This document shows positions 47,900 through 58,490 of a stretch of 64,000 bases of DNA, piece by piece. The notes below the pieces were generated by a model that did no database searches, was not told the origin of the DNA, and saw only the letters and a program-made list of their open reading frames with translations. The stretch is taken from assembly GCF_000276665.1 (NCBI RefSeq), contig NW_004955417.1:10332183-10396182 (forward strand). Reading direction: 5' to 3'. This DNA is from Chinchilla lanigera. Its lineage: Eukaryota > Chordata > Mammalia > Rodentia > Chinchillidae. The position numbers and the translations under genes were made by a program. Numbering within the stretch: the first letter of the stretch is position 1; each line of letters opens with the position of its first letter.

Positions 47900-48400
47900 T
47901 AGAAGTTCTGCATTTCAGCCTGCTTTGGGGTTTTGGTTTTTGTTTGGAGGGGGTGGTTTTTGAAGTTAGGAGAGTTTAATTGAAAACAAGGTGAGAAGAA
48001 CAGCCCCTGGACATCCAGGAGGGCGCTTGAATAGGTGGTGACTGAGACCCTTTCTCAGGGGTAATTTATACAGCAAAATCAGATCGTAGGCACAACATGG
48101 ATCAGACTACAACCAATCCATAGGATTACAAGTATAGCTCTTAGCTTACATGGGTGCAACAGGGAAATGAGTCCTGCAGCAGGGGTGCACGGAAGAACAA
48201 AGGCATTTCGGGAAAAGGCGGGGTGACTAATCCTAGCTGGACTTACTGGGCCAGTGGTGCTAATTACAGTACAATTTTAAGTTACTGTTTATCCCTTAGG
48301 GAGCCATGTAGCCCTGGCCATTGATTTGAGGCCTGGCCTCTTCAGATGCACCTCCAGCCACAATTCTGACGTCTTTATTTTTTTTGCACTGACTTCCTTG
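47900..48400. other. Unassigned intronic sequence, possibly LTR-derived
   Basis: GGAGAGTTTAATTGAAAACAAGG and GCACTTGAATAGG-like sequence suggest a retroviral LTR in complement, but I cannot name or bound it. Confidence 0.3.
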
Positions 48401-48454
48401 AGGGCCCAGCCCCTCTCTGATTATATATTGATTTCTGTCTAACTTAGCTGCTTA

Positions 48455-48490
48455 TAATATTGGGATTACAGGCATGCCACCACACCCAAA
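48455..48490 (-). mobile_element. B1 fragment, minus orientation
   Basis: ATATTGGGATTACAGGCATGCC and ACCACACCCA are the complement of the B1 5' end. Only about 36 bp remain. Confidence 0.6.
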
Positions 48491-48514
48491 TTAGAACAAC
48501 TAATTTTGTTTGTT

Positions 48515-48563
48515 TATTTATTCGTTTAGTGCTCGCTTCAGCAGCACATATATTTATTCGTTT
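48515..48563 (+). mobile_element. U6 snRNA 5' fragment with 13-bp target-site duplication
   Basis: Bases 48529-48550 read GTGCTCGCTTCAGCAGCACATA, the first 22 nucleotides of U6 snRNA with one mismatch (A for G at position 12). The insert is flanked by perfect TATTTATTCGTTT at 48515-48527 and 48551-48563. Nothing of U6 beyond about position 24 is present and there is no A-tail. It is a retro-inserted pseudogene fragment, not a functional snRNA gene. Confidence 0.85.
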
Positions 48564-49074
48564 GTTTGTAGCTTGCTTTGGTTTCATTTGACTGTGGTAA
48601 TTTTGTTTTCCTTAATCTTTTCACATACGGGGGCCATTTTTATGATTCCCTTCTCTGTTCCCCATTCGAGCTTCCAATTTTGGGCTTCACGTTTTGAAAG
48701 TTGTTTCTTATTGGTCTAAAAGTGCATATATTTATTTAGTAATTTGTTCAGTTTTCTTCCTTGGTAAACCAGGCATATATTTACCGGCTAATTAGAGCCT
48801 CTGATCAGCGTAAGATCAACAGATATCTACTGTGGGTTGGAAAACTCCATTTAAATGCAAAGAACTCAATGTTTTCATTAGCAGCCTTATCATTGGTAAG
48901 CACTGTGAGCTTATTTTAATTTGAAAAATTCCCTGGAACTCCACAGTTGGAGCCAATAGGTGACATATTTCATCACAACTGAATCATACAGGTTGCAAAG
49001 ATTATGCAAGGATTATTCAAATACCCGGGGCTTGTCTGTGTAATAGTCTTTTCTTTCCAAAGTTTACCCTATTT

Positions 49075-49205
49075 CATCTTAACCCAGATGCCCAAGTCCC
49101 TGCAAACGTATTGAATCAGAATCTCCATGAGTATGCTCCTGAGATCAGCAGTGAGCAAGCTCGCCAGGTGCTTCTCAGACACATCAAAGTGGAGAACACT
49201 GCACA
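49075..49205 (+). mobile_element. MER5A-like remnant
   Basis: ATTGAATCAGAATCTCCATG, AAGCTCGCCAGGTGCTTCTC and CATCAAAGTGGAGAACACTG follow the MER5A 3' half. Confidence 0.65.
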
Positions 49206-49666
49206 AAACATTTTTGGCATCCAAAAGGATAAAACCGATAGGGCCGCAATGTGAGGAGCAAGTGGGTGGGGGCCTAGATCACAGGCCCACTGGTTTGACC
49301 TCACTCCCAGGAGAAACCCACAATCACACTGGAGGAGGGAGGTAGTATAGGTAGGGGCACCAGGGCACCAGAAGTTTCCTGGAAGAGGGAGGAGCCCCTA
49401 CAAAAAACACAGAGCAAATGGTACCCCGGAAGCCTGGCCAGCCTCCGGGGACCACAATGCCCAGAAACAGCCAAGCTCAGGGCCACAGGTAGTTCTAATC
49501 TTTCACAAAATCAAGAAGGGTGGACACGACCCCACACTTCTGTACCCTTCCCATCCTCCTCCTTTAAAGCAATTCCATGCAGGTGGTTTGACCTCAAGTT
49601 CCTCACCCGCCCTCTCATTTCCCCCAGGGCACCCGCTGATAACCTGTGTTCCACGATTTTTCTCAC

Positions 49667-49797
49667 CTACTTCAGTGGCCACCACTTGTACCCGATACAC
49701 ACTTTCAGTCTCCCTGTCCAGTGGAGCCACACTGAAGATCTCGCCAGTGATGGGGTCAATTTTAAGCCAACCTCTTGTGTCGCCTCTCAGGGAATAT
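49667..49797 (-). CDS. CDH17: CDH17 coding exon (window exon 4): repeat 6 with RGD motif
   Basis: The exon is 131 bp, with a long pyrimidine tract before acceptor ATGAAG and donor GTGAGAAA. It encodes YSLRGDTRGWLKIDPITGEI, then FSVAPLDRETESVYRVQVVATEV. LDRET is the conserved mid-repeat calcium motif. The SLRGDTR segment corresponds to the RGD site in human CDH17 domain 6 that has been reported to engage integrin alpha2-beta1. That function is literature knowledge, and here only the motif is seen. The exon starts in phase 2 and ends with one base of a glycine codon. Confidence 0.96.
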
Positions 49798-50785
49798 CTT
49801 CATGAAAAGAAAACAGAAGAAAGCCTACGTTATTTCACGTGAAAACAAAACAGTTTGTGCATCACTGTATTAAATCAGTTTTATCATTTGTATATTATTT
49901 ACAACATATTTAAAGGATCATTCTCTCATGTGACATTTTTATTTACACGTACTCTGTCTTCAAAAGAAAAACCTGTTCTCCATTACAGTGTAGCATTTAT
50001 GCTTTTTTTAGAGCAAGGGTAGAGTCACAAACCTTAGAAGAAAAGTTAAACCTTCCAGTCAATCAAAGAATCCAAATTAAGGCAATCTGGAAGTATATTT
50101 AAAAACCGCCCAGCACACCTCCCCCTCTAAGAAATGCTAAACACCCAGAGGTAGAGACATTAGATAAAGCAGGTGGATAATCACAGATCATTGGTGGCTT
50201 AGTGAATCCATCATTTAACAAATATGAGTTGAGTGCTTAATAGCACCAGGCAGCAGGCCACATGAAGGGCTTACCCAGAGGGGCTCTCGGGCCAGAGGAA
50301 GAGACAGACATTAGGATAATGCTAAAAAAAAAAAAAGGATGGTAAATACATGGATGGAGCCTTGTGGGGTCCTCGAGACTTTTATAGGAATCAGAGATGT
50401 CTTGCTGAACGAGGTGTTAATGCAGGCACTGGGGAACTTACAGCAGAAGAGGGTGCACAAACCAGAGCAGAGAGGTCAGGGGATAGCTCTGTGGGTGCAG
50501 AAGAGTCACACACCTCAGTGGTGTCAGGATCCATCTGAGAAGCAGTGGATGGCAAAAGGTGAGCAACAGAAATTTGAAAAGCCAGACCATGAGAAGAAAG
50601 AGGTGGCCATAAATGCTGTAAGTGTAAGGGAACCCAGTCATGTTTGTGTGTTCAGTGGAACTCCGTAGGCATGAACTTGAGACAAGACTCAAACACCAGG
50701 GAAAACGAACAGGTGCAGCCCTTTGGGAAGCAACCCATTATGGCCAGAAGGATGTGCATATTTTTAGACCAAATATTCCCACTCT

Positions 50786-50867
50786 GGGGCTGGGGATACA
50801 GCTCAGAGGCACAGCGTCTGCCTGAGTTCGATTCTTGGTCAAAAACAAAACAAAACAAAACAAAAAA
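50786..50867 (+). mobile_element. Internally deleted ID SINE with 14-bp duplication
   Basis: GGGGCTGGGGATACAGCTCAG and B box GTTCGATTC are present, but the part between CTGCCTG and AGTTCG (about 18 bp in other copies, GCAAGCGCAAGGTCATG) is missing. It is flanked by ATTCCCACTCTGGG at 50775-50788 and 50880-50893. Confidence 0.92.
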
Positions 50868-51895
50868 GCTGTTAAAAAAATTCCCACTCTGGGAAATTCT
50901 ACCTAAGTAAATAATAACAGAAGTTAAAGAATTACATACTTACATATACTCAAAATATTTTCTATGATAAAGAATACAGGAAACAAGCTACATGTCTATG
51001 AATAAAAATGATTAAAATTATGATATTTAAACTAATTTTTCTCAGTTGTTTGTTGTCATTTTCAGAATATAGTATATGCCAAGCACTGTGTGTAGGAGTG
51101 TCAGACAAAAAAAAATATATCCTTTGTGCTCAGTTCTTGACCCTGACAGAGGTATAAACCCTTGGGGGGCTTTGGAAGTAGAGTCAGATGATCGGATTTG
51201 CTTTTATAAAGACTCTAACTGCAGCACAGTGAATCAACTTGGGGCCACATAGGGGATGGCAGGATCCATCCAGAACAGAGATGGTGACAGCTTGGACTGC
51301 ACTGGATTCAGTGAGAAGTATTTGGGTTCTGGGTACCTCAGTGAAAGAATCCATAACATTTGCTGATTGATTCTAAATATGTAGAGCTGGAGAATTAAAT
51401 TGCTCAGGCCCAAACTTTGATGTCACCCTGAATTCTTAATTGACTTGCATCTGGACTTATTGGCTATTCCTCATTCCTGAGATGCTTTTCTGATTGGTCT
51501 TCCAGAGCTGTGTCTTTCGGAGGCCTCTTTTTGGTCTCTTTTGCTGACCTCATCTCCTACCTGTGGCTTATGGATGTATACATTACATCTTTTCCTTGAT
51601 CCATCAGAGAAATCTCCTGAAATGCTTTTGTTTTGTCCTCTTATAAACTAAAATTTGTATTCACACATCCTTGACCAATAATTTTTACAGCATTTGCATG
51701 AAGGAGGTGGAAGCATGGTAGATAACTACTGGCTGTAGAATTTAGAGATTTTATATCCCATCATAATTTATGACTTTGGTATATAGGATAGTATCCATAC
51801 CAAACCATATAATCCCCAACCACCCCACTGTTTTTTCTTCTATTTCTGCAACTAGAGTGGATAGAGCATAAAACAATATGTGGTAACTCTGCTCC

Positions 51896-52225
51896 CTGCT
51901 ATAGTGTGGATAAGGTTTGAGTCTGGCCCCCCAGCGATCTCGGGTGGGTTCTCAGTATGGTGATGTCGGGAGGTGGGGTGAAAGGGAGGTGCTTTTTGGT
52001 TAGTAGTGCTGCCATGGCCTCGTGAGGTAGGAGAGAAGCAATAAAATTAGATAGGAAGGAGCCAAGGAATATAATTTCTAAACTGTACTTTTAGGAACAC
52101 TCTAGCTTCAGAACACAATCAAGGTTACCCAAGGTGGTAATACCTTTTTCCCTTCTAGGAAACGCCCTCCAAAAAAATTCCTAAAGGTCTCAAAGATGCA
52201 ACAAGCCTATAAATTGGGCCTGTGC
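51896..52225 (+). mobile_element. Possible MaLR LTR fragment
   Basis: TGCTATAGTGTGGATAAGG at the start and TAGTGCTGCCATGGCCTCGTG resemble a MaLR 5' half. It lies directly upstream of a second LTR. Confidence 0.4.
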
Positions 52226-52239
52226 TTTTCACCTGTGTT

Positions 52240-52672
52240 ATAGCTTGTATCTGGATGTCCCCAACCCCAAAGCCTTATACAGTGATAGGTGGGGCTTTTT
52301 CAATGATGCTAGAGTTAAGGATATATGATTACTAAATTAGTCCAGTGATTGGTTTGGCATAGTTCTGGGTAGGATCAAAGGTATCCATGCTGGGTGCTAG
52401 CACTATCCACCCTAAAGGCTGGTAACCTGGAAAAGATATAAGGGACAGGAAGAGGGTCACATCTTGTTGCTTGCTTGCTGCCTTCCGCCTGCCCTTCTTT
52501 TCCTGTGGACTGTATCTCCTCTATGAGGCCCCTGTACTGTACCACCCTACCTTGGAGCCAGCTGACTATGGACTGAACCTCTATGAACTGTGAGCCAAAT
52601 AAACTTTTCCTCCTTTAACTTCCGGTGTTGAGTATTTTGAATCAGCCACGAGCAGTAACCAAGACACCCTAT
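52240..52672 (+). mobile_element. MaLR-type LTR, plus orientation
   Basis: It starts TGTTATAGCTTGTATCTGG, contains GTGGGGCTTTTTCAATG and CTGAACCTCTATGAACTGTG, then AGCCAAATAAACTTTTCCTCC with an AATAAA poly(A) signal, and ends near AACCAAGACA. Confidence 0.75.
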
Positions 52673-53410
52673 AGACTGAGCCTGCACTTTTCCTGTGACA
52701 CCACAGATTCGCAAAGCCCAGACTTCCATCCTCAAGGAAGCTGCACTAAGGGGACAGCATCACACTACAGCTCCAACACAAGCAGACGGTGTGCATTCTA
52801 ACCTAGCCCTCCACATGGGTCATAGGCCCACACAGCCTAGCTCAGCCATCTTGAGGATACCCCAAAGACCACATAAAAACCCTGCACCCCAACCATAATG
52901 TGCCCTCTCCTGAAGCCTGCGCTCTATTCTGAATGTATACTTCTTTAATTCTGCCCAGTATAATCTTTCTGTGCCTTTCACTGAGGTATCCTGGAATTCT
53001 GTTCTGTGACAAATCAGCAAACCTAAACCTAGCCTGCGGGTGAGGTAAACTGAAGTCCTCATCTCCTCTTTGGGGGACCTCCTTGGACCACACCTGGGGA
53101 CACTTACACCCTATCTGGTAACACCTGAATTTCCAGATATGTGAGCTAAATAAACCTCTCTTCTTTATAAAGTCACATATTTTATAACAGCAATCAACAG
53201 ACCAATATACAAGACAATCAAAAAAACTTAAAACTAACATCCCTAAAGGAGGAGGCAGGACCCCCTTCATATATTTAGAGAAATTTAAGGAATTGTCATT
53301 AACTACATGCATTGTTTTAAGCCATCCTGAGATATTTACTATGTCATATACTGTACAGATAATGTTCCACAACAGAAGCAAATGATCTGAGTTCAAGATC
53401 ATATATATCT

Positions 53411-53502
53411 TTTGTTTTTTTTTTTTTTTGGTGCTAGGAATCAAACTCAGGACCTTGCACTTGCTAGGCAGGTGCTTGTGCCCCTGAGCTACATCCCCAG
53501 CC
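53411..53502 (-). mobile_element. ID SINE, minus orientation
   Basis: A T-run is followed by GGTGCTAGGAATCAAACTCAGG, ACCTTGCACTTGCTAGGCAGG and GAGCTACATCCCCAGCC, a full ID in complement. Confidence 0.92.
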
Positions 53503-53552
53503 ATATATAGATATAGATAGATATAGATATAGATAGATAGATAGATAGATAT
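53503..53552. repeat. (GATA)n-type microsatellite
   Basis: ATAGATAG units with ATATAG interruptions lie directly at the 5' boundary of the ID copy. Confidence 0.95.
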
Positions 53553-54126
53553 CTTGAGTACATTGCACATTTTAAATGTCCAATCATCACTGTACATTTT
53601 AAAACAATTATGTATGCATATTTTAAGATAGTTTAGTCCCATTGAACTGAAAAGCACTGGAAATTGTTCCCCATTTTGTTAGCCACCCACCTTGAGCCTC
53701 AGCCCTCCAGGCGTGGGCTGTGGGATGCATCCTGCTGGCCCAGACCAGCTCTCCGCAGAGCCGAGGGAACTCAGCCTCCTTCACCCACAAGATGCCCTCA
53801 CCCCGTGGGTTGGACATGTGCCTCCCGCTGTCTGTCTGGAGCACCAGTCCTCCCCGGGCTGGCCCCTTCCCCAGGCTCTGGGAGGTGGACGCCACACCCT
53901 GAAGGCACCAGCTCTCACTGGACCCTGCAGCAAGCAGGCTGGAACAGAACCTGGAGCTGCCTCGCACTTGTCTGAAACACCTGCTTGAGGCAAGGCCAAA
54001 GCAGACCCTGCTCACACTGCCCGCTGCTCCTTGAGAGGACAGCCAGCTTCTCTACCTTCCCAGCCCTCTCCATCCCCTCTGGTGTAGCTGCAGCACGCAG
54101 ACCCGCCCGGCCCTGCCCTCCTGTAC

Positions 54127-54371
54127 CTTACGTCCTGCCCTTCGGGATCCCGGGCGGTCACATTGCCCACTTTAGTGCCCACAGCCACAGCCTCACTGAC
54201 TTCCGCTTGGAAGACATGTTGGGGAAACACAGGTTCTTCATTCACATCCGTCACAAAGAGAGTGAAGTTGGCAAAAGAACTCTCGTTGTACTTCACACCA
54301 GACACCAGAGGCTCGGGATTTTCTGCGTGGACCACAATTTTGGAAATAGATGCTGTTTCGAAATCAAGAGG
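54127..54371 (-). CDS. CDH17: CDH17 coding exon (window exon 3): end of repeat 5 and start of repeat 6
   Basis: This 245-bp exon has acceptor CCTCCACAG and donor GTACAGG. It encodes PLDFETAS (the LDxE motif), then a linker with DVNEEP in place of the usual DxNDxP, then VSEAVAVGTKVGNVTARDPEG at the start of the next repeat. Three N-glycosylation sequons are visible: NES, NFT and NVT. It ends with GAC GTA AG, leaving two bases that join the first base of the next exon to form an AGA arginine codon. An alternative donor GTAAGG four bases earlier in the exon would break the frame and was not chosen. Confidence 0.95.
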
Positions 54372-54794
54372 CTGTGGAGGAAAATAAAATAGGGAAAATT
54401 GACTTTGGGGTGAATAGCTCCTTTGAAAGATTTATTTCCTGTACACCTTTAAAAACTCATACAGAGTAGCAGTGTTTAGTGCAATGTCACCAAAACCTAC
54501 TTCTCAGGATAGTAGAACCATGGAAAAAGTCTCCTCTGCAGGACTTATCAAACTTTTAATGTGTTGATGTACATTTTAGCTTTCCTAAAAGAAGAAACCT
54601 AATTCTCAGATTTATTTAACCCTGGGACGTTTCCTTCAGTCTGAAGAAACGTATTAATTCCCTGAAGACAGTTCTCAAAGGAAAGCTTGGGAATTGTTTA
54701 TACTGCAAAGATCTCTGCATTTGTATAGAGAATGATTTTCCAGTGGCCTTAGAAGACAAACTACAAAATAAAACACATTAAACTCATGGAGAAA

Positions 54795-55210
54795 TAGCTA
54801 AAGCATGGAAACAGCCTGTCTACCAAGAGATGAATGGGCAAAAAAAATGTGGTATGTATATACAACGGAGTACTACTCAGCCATAAAGAAGAAAAATTTG
54901 AGTCATTTGTAGGAAAATGGATGCCTCTTGAGATCATGGTGCTAGGTAAAAAAATCAGACACAAAAGATTAAATAGTGCATAGTCTGTCTTATATGAGAA
55001 CCCCAAAGCATAAATAAAGAGCAAAATGAAAGACAGTATGAAACAGGGAGGCGAGCCTTGTGCAGATGGGAGAGGAATCTAGGAATGAAGGAAAGACAAA
55101 TGAGATGGGAAGGGGAAGAAAAAGGATCAAAGTGCAATATGTAGATGTACTTACTGTCCACAATGAAGGCATTCATTAAGTATCACAAACACGTACAAAT
55201 AAACACTTAA
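54795..55210 (+). mobile_element. L1 3' end, plus orientation
   Basis: GGAAACAGCCTGTCTACC, GGAGTACTACTCAGCCATAAAG, AAATGGATGCCTCTTGAGATC and a purine-rich tract GATGGGAAGGGGAAGAAAAAGG mark an L1 ORF2 tail and 3' UTR. It lies antisense to CDH17 in the intron between window exons 2 and 3. Confidence 0.85.
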
Positions 55211-55323
55211 AAAGCTTGTGGAGGGTGTGAGAAGTAGGCAGAGATGATGGAAAGACAGATGATCTGCTCTTATTCCAGCCCATGCCACATGGGACCAGGA
55301 AGGAAAATTTAAAAACCAACAAT

Positions 55324-55483
55324 AGCCAGGCATGGTGGTGCATCCCAGTAATGCCAGCACTTTGGAGGCTGAGGCAGGAGGATCACTGTGACTTCAAGGC
55401 CAGCCTGGGCTGCAAAGTGAGTTTAAGGCCCACCTGAACTACATAGTGAAATCCTGTCTCAAAAGACAAAAAATTAAAAATTA
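55324..55483 (+). mobile_element. B1 SINE with internal duplication
   Basis: AGCCAGGCATGGTGGTGCATC starts the element; GGAGGCTGAGGCAGGAGGATC and CTGTCTCAAAAGACAAA follow. GGCCAGCCTGGGCTGCAAAG and GGCCCACCTGAACTACATAG show the roughly 30-bp internal duplication typical of B1. Flanks AAAAACCAACA at 55311-55321 and 55484-55494 are a target-site duplication. Confidence 0.95.
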
Positions 55484-57059
55484 AAAAACCAACATTGATT
55501 TAGTATGAGAAGCACCGAAGAGGCACAGCTATCTAAGATGGAGAGAACTAGTGCAAAAAAAAAAAAAAAAAATCCCAACTCTGGAAGTTTTCAAGCTTAG
55601 GCTTAACATGTGATGGCATAGAGAGGATTTCACTGCCACAAACGGAGTTGGTTCTAGGGGACCTTCGCAGTGCAGTCCACCGCGGATCCCTCTGCCAGGG
55701 GCCTGAAACAGTGGACAGCTCCTGCTCAGGCTCAAGGGCTCTGAATCTCTGAACCCTGGAGTTGAAAATCTAAATGCTGTATATATATGTGCAAATAGGA
55801 ATGTTTAGAGCAAGGATGTGTAGCTTTTATCAGATTCTCAAAGGACTCGTGACGTCAGAAATATGAAAGAACCAATGCAAAATGCTGAAGATCTATTATG
55901 GATTGCGGGAAGTACACTGCTATACTCACTTTTCCCGTTCTGGAGGGCCCAGGACTTTAACCTTAGTTCACATCAGTTTCTCACAAATTACACATAAATG
56001 GCAGCATCCATCCATGAAGAGAGAAACTGAGGCTGGCTGCATTAGCTTAGCCTGCCCTTCCTGACATCTGAAAAGCTCCCCTCCACCAGAAGCTGGCTCA
56101 AGGCTGTCCTCTCCTGACGGGCTTCCCTGACCCCACCCTCTAACCCCAAATGAATGAGCTTCATGTCCTCTGCAACCCGAAGGCCCTCACCAGGACCCTG
56201 TTTGGCTGTTTGGCTGTTTACTTTGGATCCTCCCTGCTCACCAGCTCCACGAGAGGGAACACTGACTTGTTCAATTTCACTTCCCATCTCTAACCCTGGC
56301 ATGCAGTCCCCACAGCACATGGTCAGGAAATGCAAAGATAAGGAAGGCTTGGTTCTTGAGGGTGCCAGTGGGTAGGAGATTCTGGAGTTCACACCCTTTC
56401 TCCATGTACACACAAACACATCACAACATCACAACTGCATCACTAATTCACAAGTCCAACGGGAAGATTTTTCTGTGGAAGACTGAGAATTATGTAGCTT
56501 ATGGTTATTTGAGCTAGAATAGGAAAAAACATTGACATTTGTTCAAATATACAGATGTACAACTTTGCAAGCCTGGTAAGACATGAAGGGAAACACTGTT
56601 CATAGAGATGAGTGCCCATGGTCTGCAGGGCACGGCCCCTTGATGCCCTCTTGATCACTAGACAGGGTCTGATAGGGCTCGCACCAGGGCTCTCCTGGGA
56701 CTCACTCTCCATCTCAGGGATGGGAACAATGGTGCCCAACTGGGATAAAAGTCTGGTAGACCCAGAATAAGACAGTGGCTCCTAGAACTTCATCTGCCAG
56801 CCTACAATGTGGAGCAAAGATGTAGCTCTCTGTTCCTTGCTAGTCCAGTCAAGCCCAGGATCAGGCAGACAGCGCAGGTGTGTGTGAGAGCTTAGGCAGA
56901 GGAGGCCCATCCATCCGCACAGCAACAGGCCCAAGTCTCCTGCCTGCCATGCGTTTCCATCCCATCACTGTGGCCCCAGGAGCAAAGGGTAAAGAAAGGA
57001 GAAATGAGGCATTATATTTGTGGAAGTGTGATATTTCAAGAAAGGGAAAAGCTACCTGT

Positions 57060-57155
57060 ATTACCAGAACAGGAGAAGGAGAGAAGGAGGGGAAAAGGAG
57101 GAGGAGGAAGAGAAAGAGAAGTAAAAAGAGGAGAAAAAGAAGAGGGAGCCGCCAT
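57060..57155 (+). repeat. Purine-only tract (GGA/GAAA rich)
   Basis: From about 57068 to 57152 the plus strand is almost pure A and G (for example GGAGGAGGAGGAAGAGAAAG). It lies in the intron between window exons 2 and 3. Confidence 0.9.
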
Positions 57156-57957
57156 ATGAGACATGGACTTAGGGTGATCCAAACCAGGTAGGGAGCCCAT
57201 GCAGGAGACCATGTCAGTGCCCCTTAAAGACACTGAATCAAAGAACAAGTGACAAAGGAGCAGCCTGCCATTGAATGCTCTGTTCGCTGCACTTCCACAC
57301 CTGACCACCTCCCAACCGAACCTGCCAGGATAATTTAGCAAAGCATAAGCAGCAAAGCTGGATCAAGGCCAAGGCCTATGGAACCATGCATGTGGTCTTT
57401 CATGCCACACACCATCAAGACTTAGCTTGGCCTCTTGAGAGGCAGCAGGTTGCCCTGGTCTCGATTTCTCTTCTGCACACTAGTGCCTCAAAGGTCAAAC
57501 CAGTGATTTTGATTCAACCTGGAGGCTTTTCACCAAGACTGAGAGAAGAAAATGTGCAGTGTTCTAGGTGATGCTCAAGCTGGTTAAAAAAAAAAATCAT
57601 GAACCCAGAATTTAGAAAGGAAAAATCTGCACTAAAGAAATGAAAACCAAAACTCTGAACTGCAAGAAAGGGAGTCATAGGAGAGAAACTGATGAGCCAA
57701 GGCAAGATTCAAAGAAACCACTTTCCTGGTCATGACCAACAGCATGTAACCTCAAGAGTCCCAGTCTGCCTCACAGCAGGCCAGGGCTGGCTGGTAACAA
57801 GCAGAACGGGCAGAATTCCCACAATTTGTTTAATCTGGAATACCTTTTGGGGCATCTGTCAAAATTCTGGGGTTCCAGGCTCTCCCCAGGGGCTGAAGCA
57901 GCAGGTCCAAGCAATCACCATTTGACTTTTGAATCATGCACGCTTGGCCCTCTCCAT

Positions 57958-58490
57958 CCTAGTGGAAAATACTCCCTGTATTTTGAGGGGCACTAATGGG
58001 ATGTATCTTTTCCTGTAATAATTTTTTAACATGATGTAATATTTTTATTTTTATTTTTCTATTATTGATGAGATCTTTTTTCTTTTTTTTAATTTTATTT
58101 TAAAGAAAGTAGTAAATGAGAAAAAAAAGAACAATAGCAGTATACCAGCATCACAAACATAAACAAACCAAAGCAAGAACATTTAAAATGAAACAGGGTT
58201 TCACGACAAAACAATACGATTTAACAGTGGTTGCTATATTACATATCGCTATCCTCAACTACATTGTTCAGATTACCAGATGTAAGAATGAAAGATTGTT
58301 CAAACCATTAAAGAGAAAAAGAAAATAATTATTAGATAAAACATTAGAAATAATACAGAGTTTCACTAGCCAAGATGGTAGGAATTCACCATGGTAATTC
58401 CATTGCATATTGTTATCTTCAAATCCTGTAATAATTTTTTAAAATTTAAACACTCACCATATGTTTTGATCATACCTAGTAAGTGTCCAT
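57958..58490 (+). mobile_element. Mariner-family 3' end, split by an L1-like insertion
   Basis: The left piece (57958-58029, TTTTGAGGGGCACTAATGGG ... TCCTGTAATAATTTTTTAA) and the right piece (58424-58490, AATTTAAACACTCACCATATG ... TTTTGATCATAC) together align with the 3' end of the mariner at 21267-21820. The two pieces overlap by a perfect 19-bp direct repeat. Confidence 0.75.
58030..58423 (-). mobile_element. Insertion of 394 bp flanked by a 19-bp direct repeat, probably an L1 3' end
   Basis: TCCTGTAATAATTTTTTAA occurs at 58011-58029 and 58424-58442. On the minus strand the insert begins GAAGATAACAATATGCAATG, matching the L1 3'-end words at 360-380 and 28590-28610, and then repeats a related block (TGTAATATAGCAACCACTG) before an A-rich end. 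The duplication length fits L1 target-primed integration. The L1 assignment rests on short similarities. Confidence 0.6.

Noticed and set aside
48529..48552. U6 snRNA gene
   Set aside because: Only the first 22-24 nucleotides exist and no U6 promoter elements precede it.
52842..53657. Longest open frame in the window, 271 codons on the minus strand
   Set aside because: It runs through an antisense ID SINE and a GATA microsatellite and shows no domain. Low-complexity repeat reading explains its length.
54131..54136. Alternative splice donor GTAAGG within CDH17 window exon 3
   Set aside because: A good consensus match, but using it would leave GAC joined to ATATTC of the next exon, shifting the frame. 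The donor GTACAG at 54126 restores YSLRGD.
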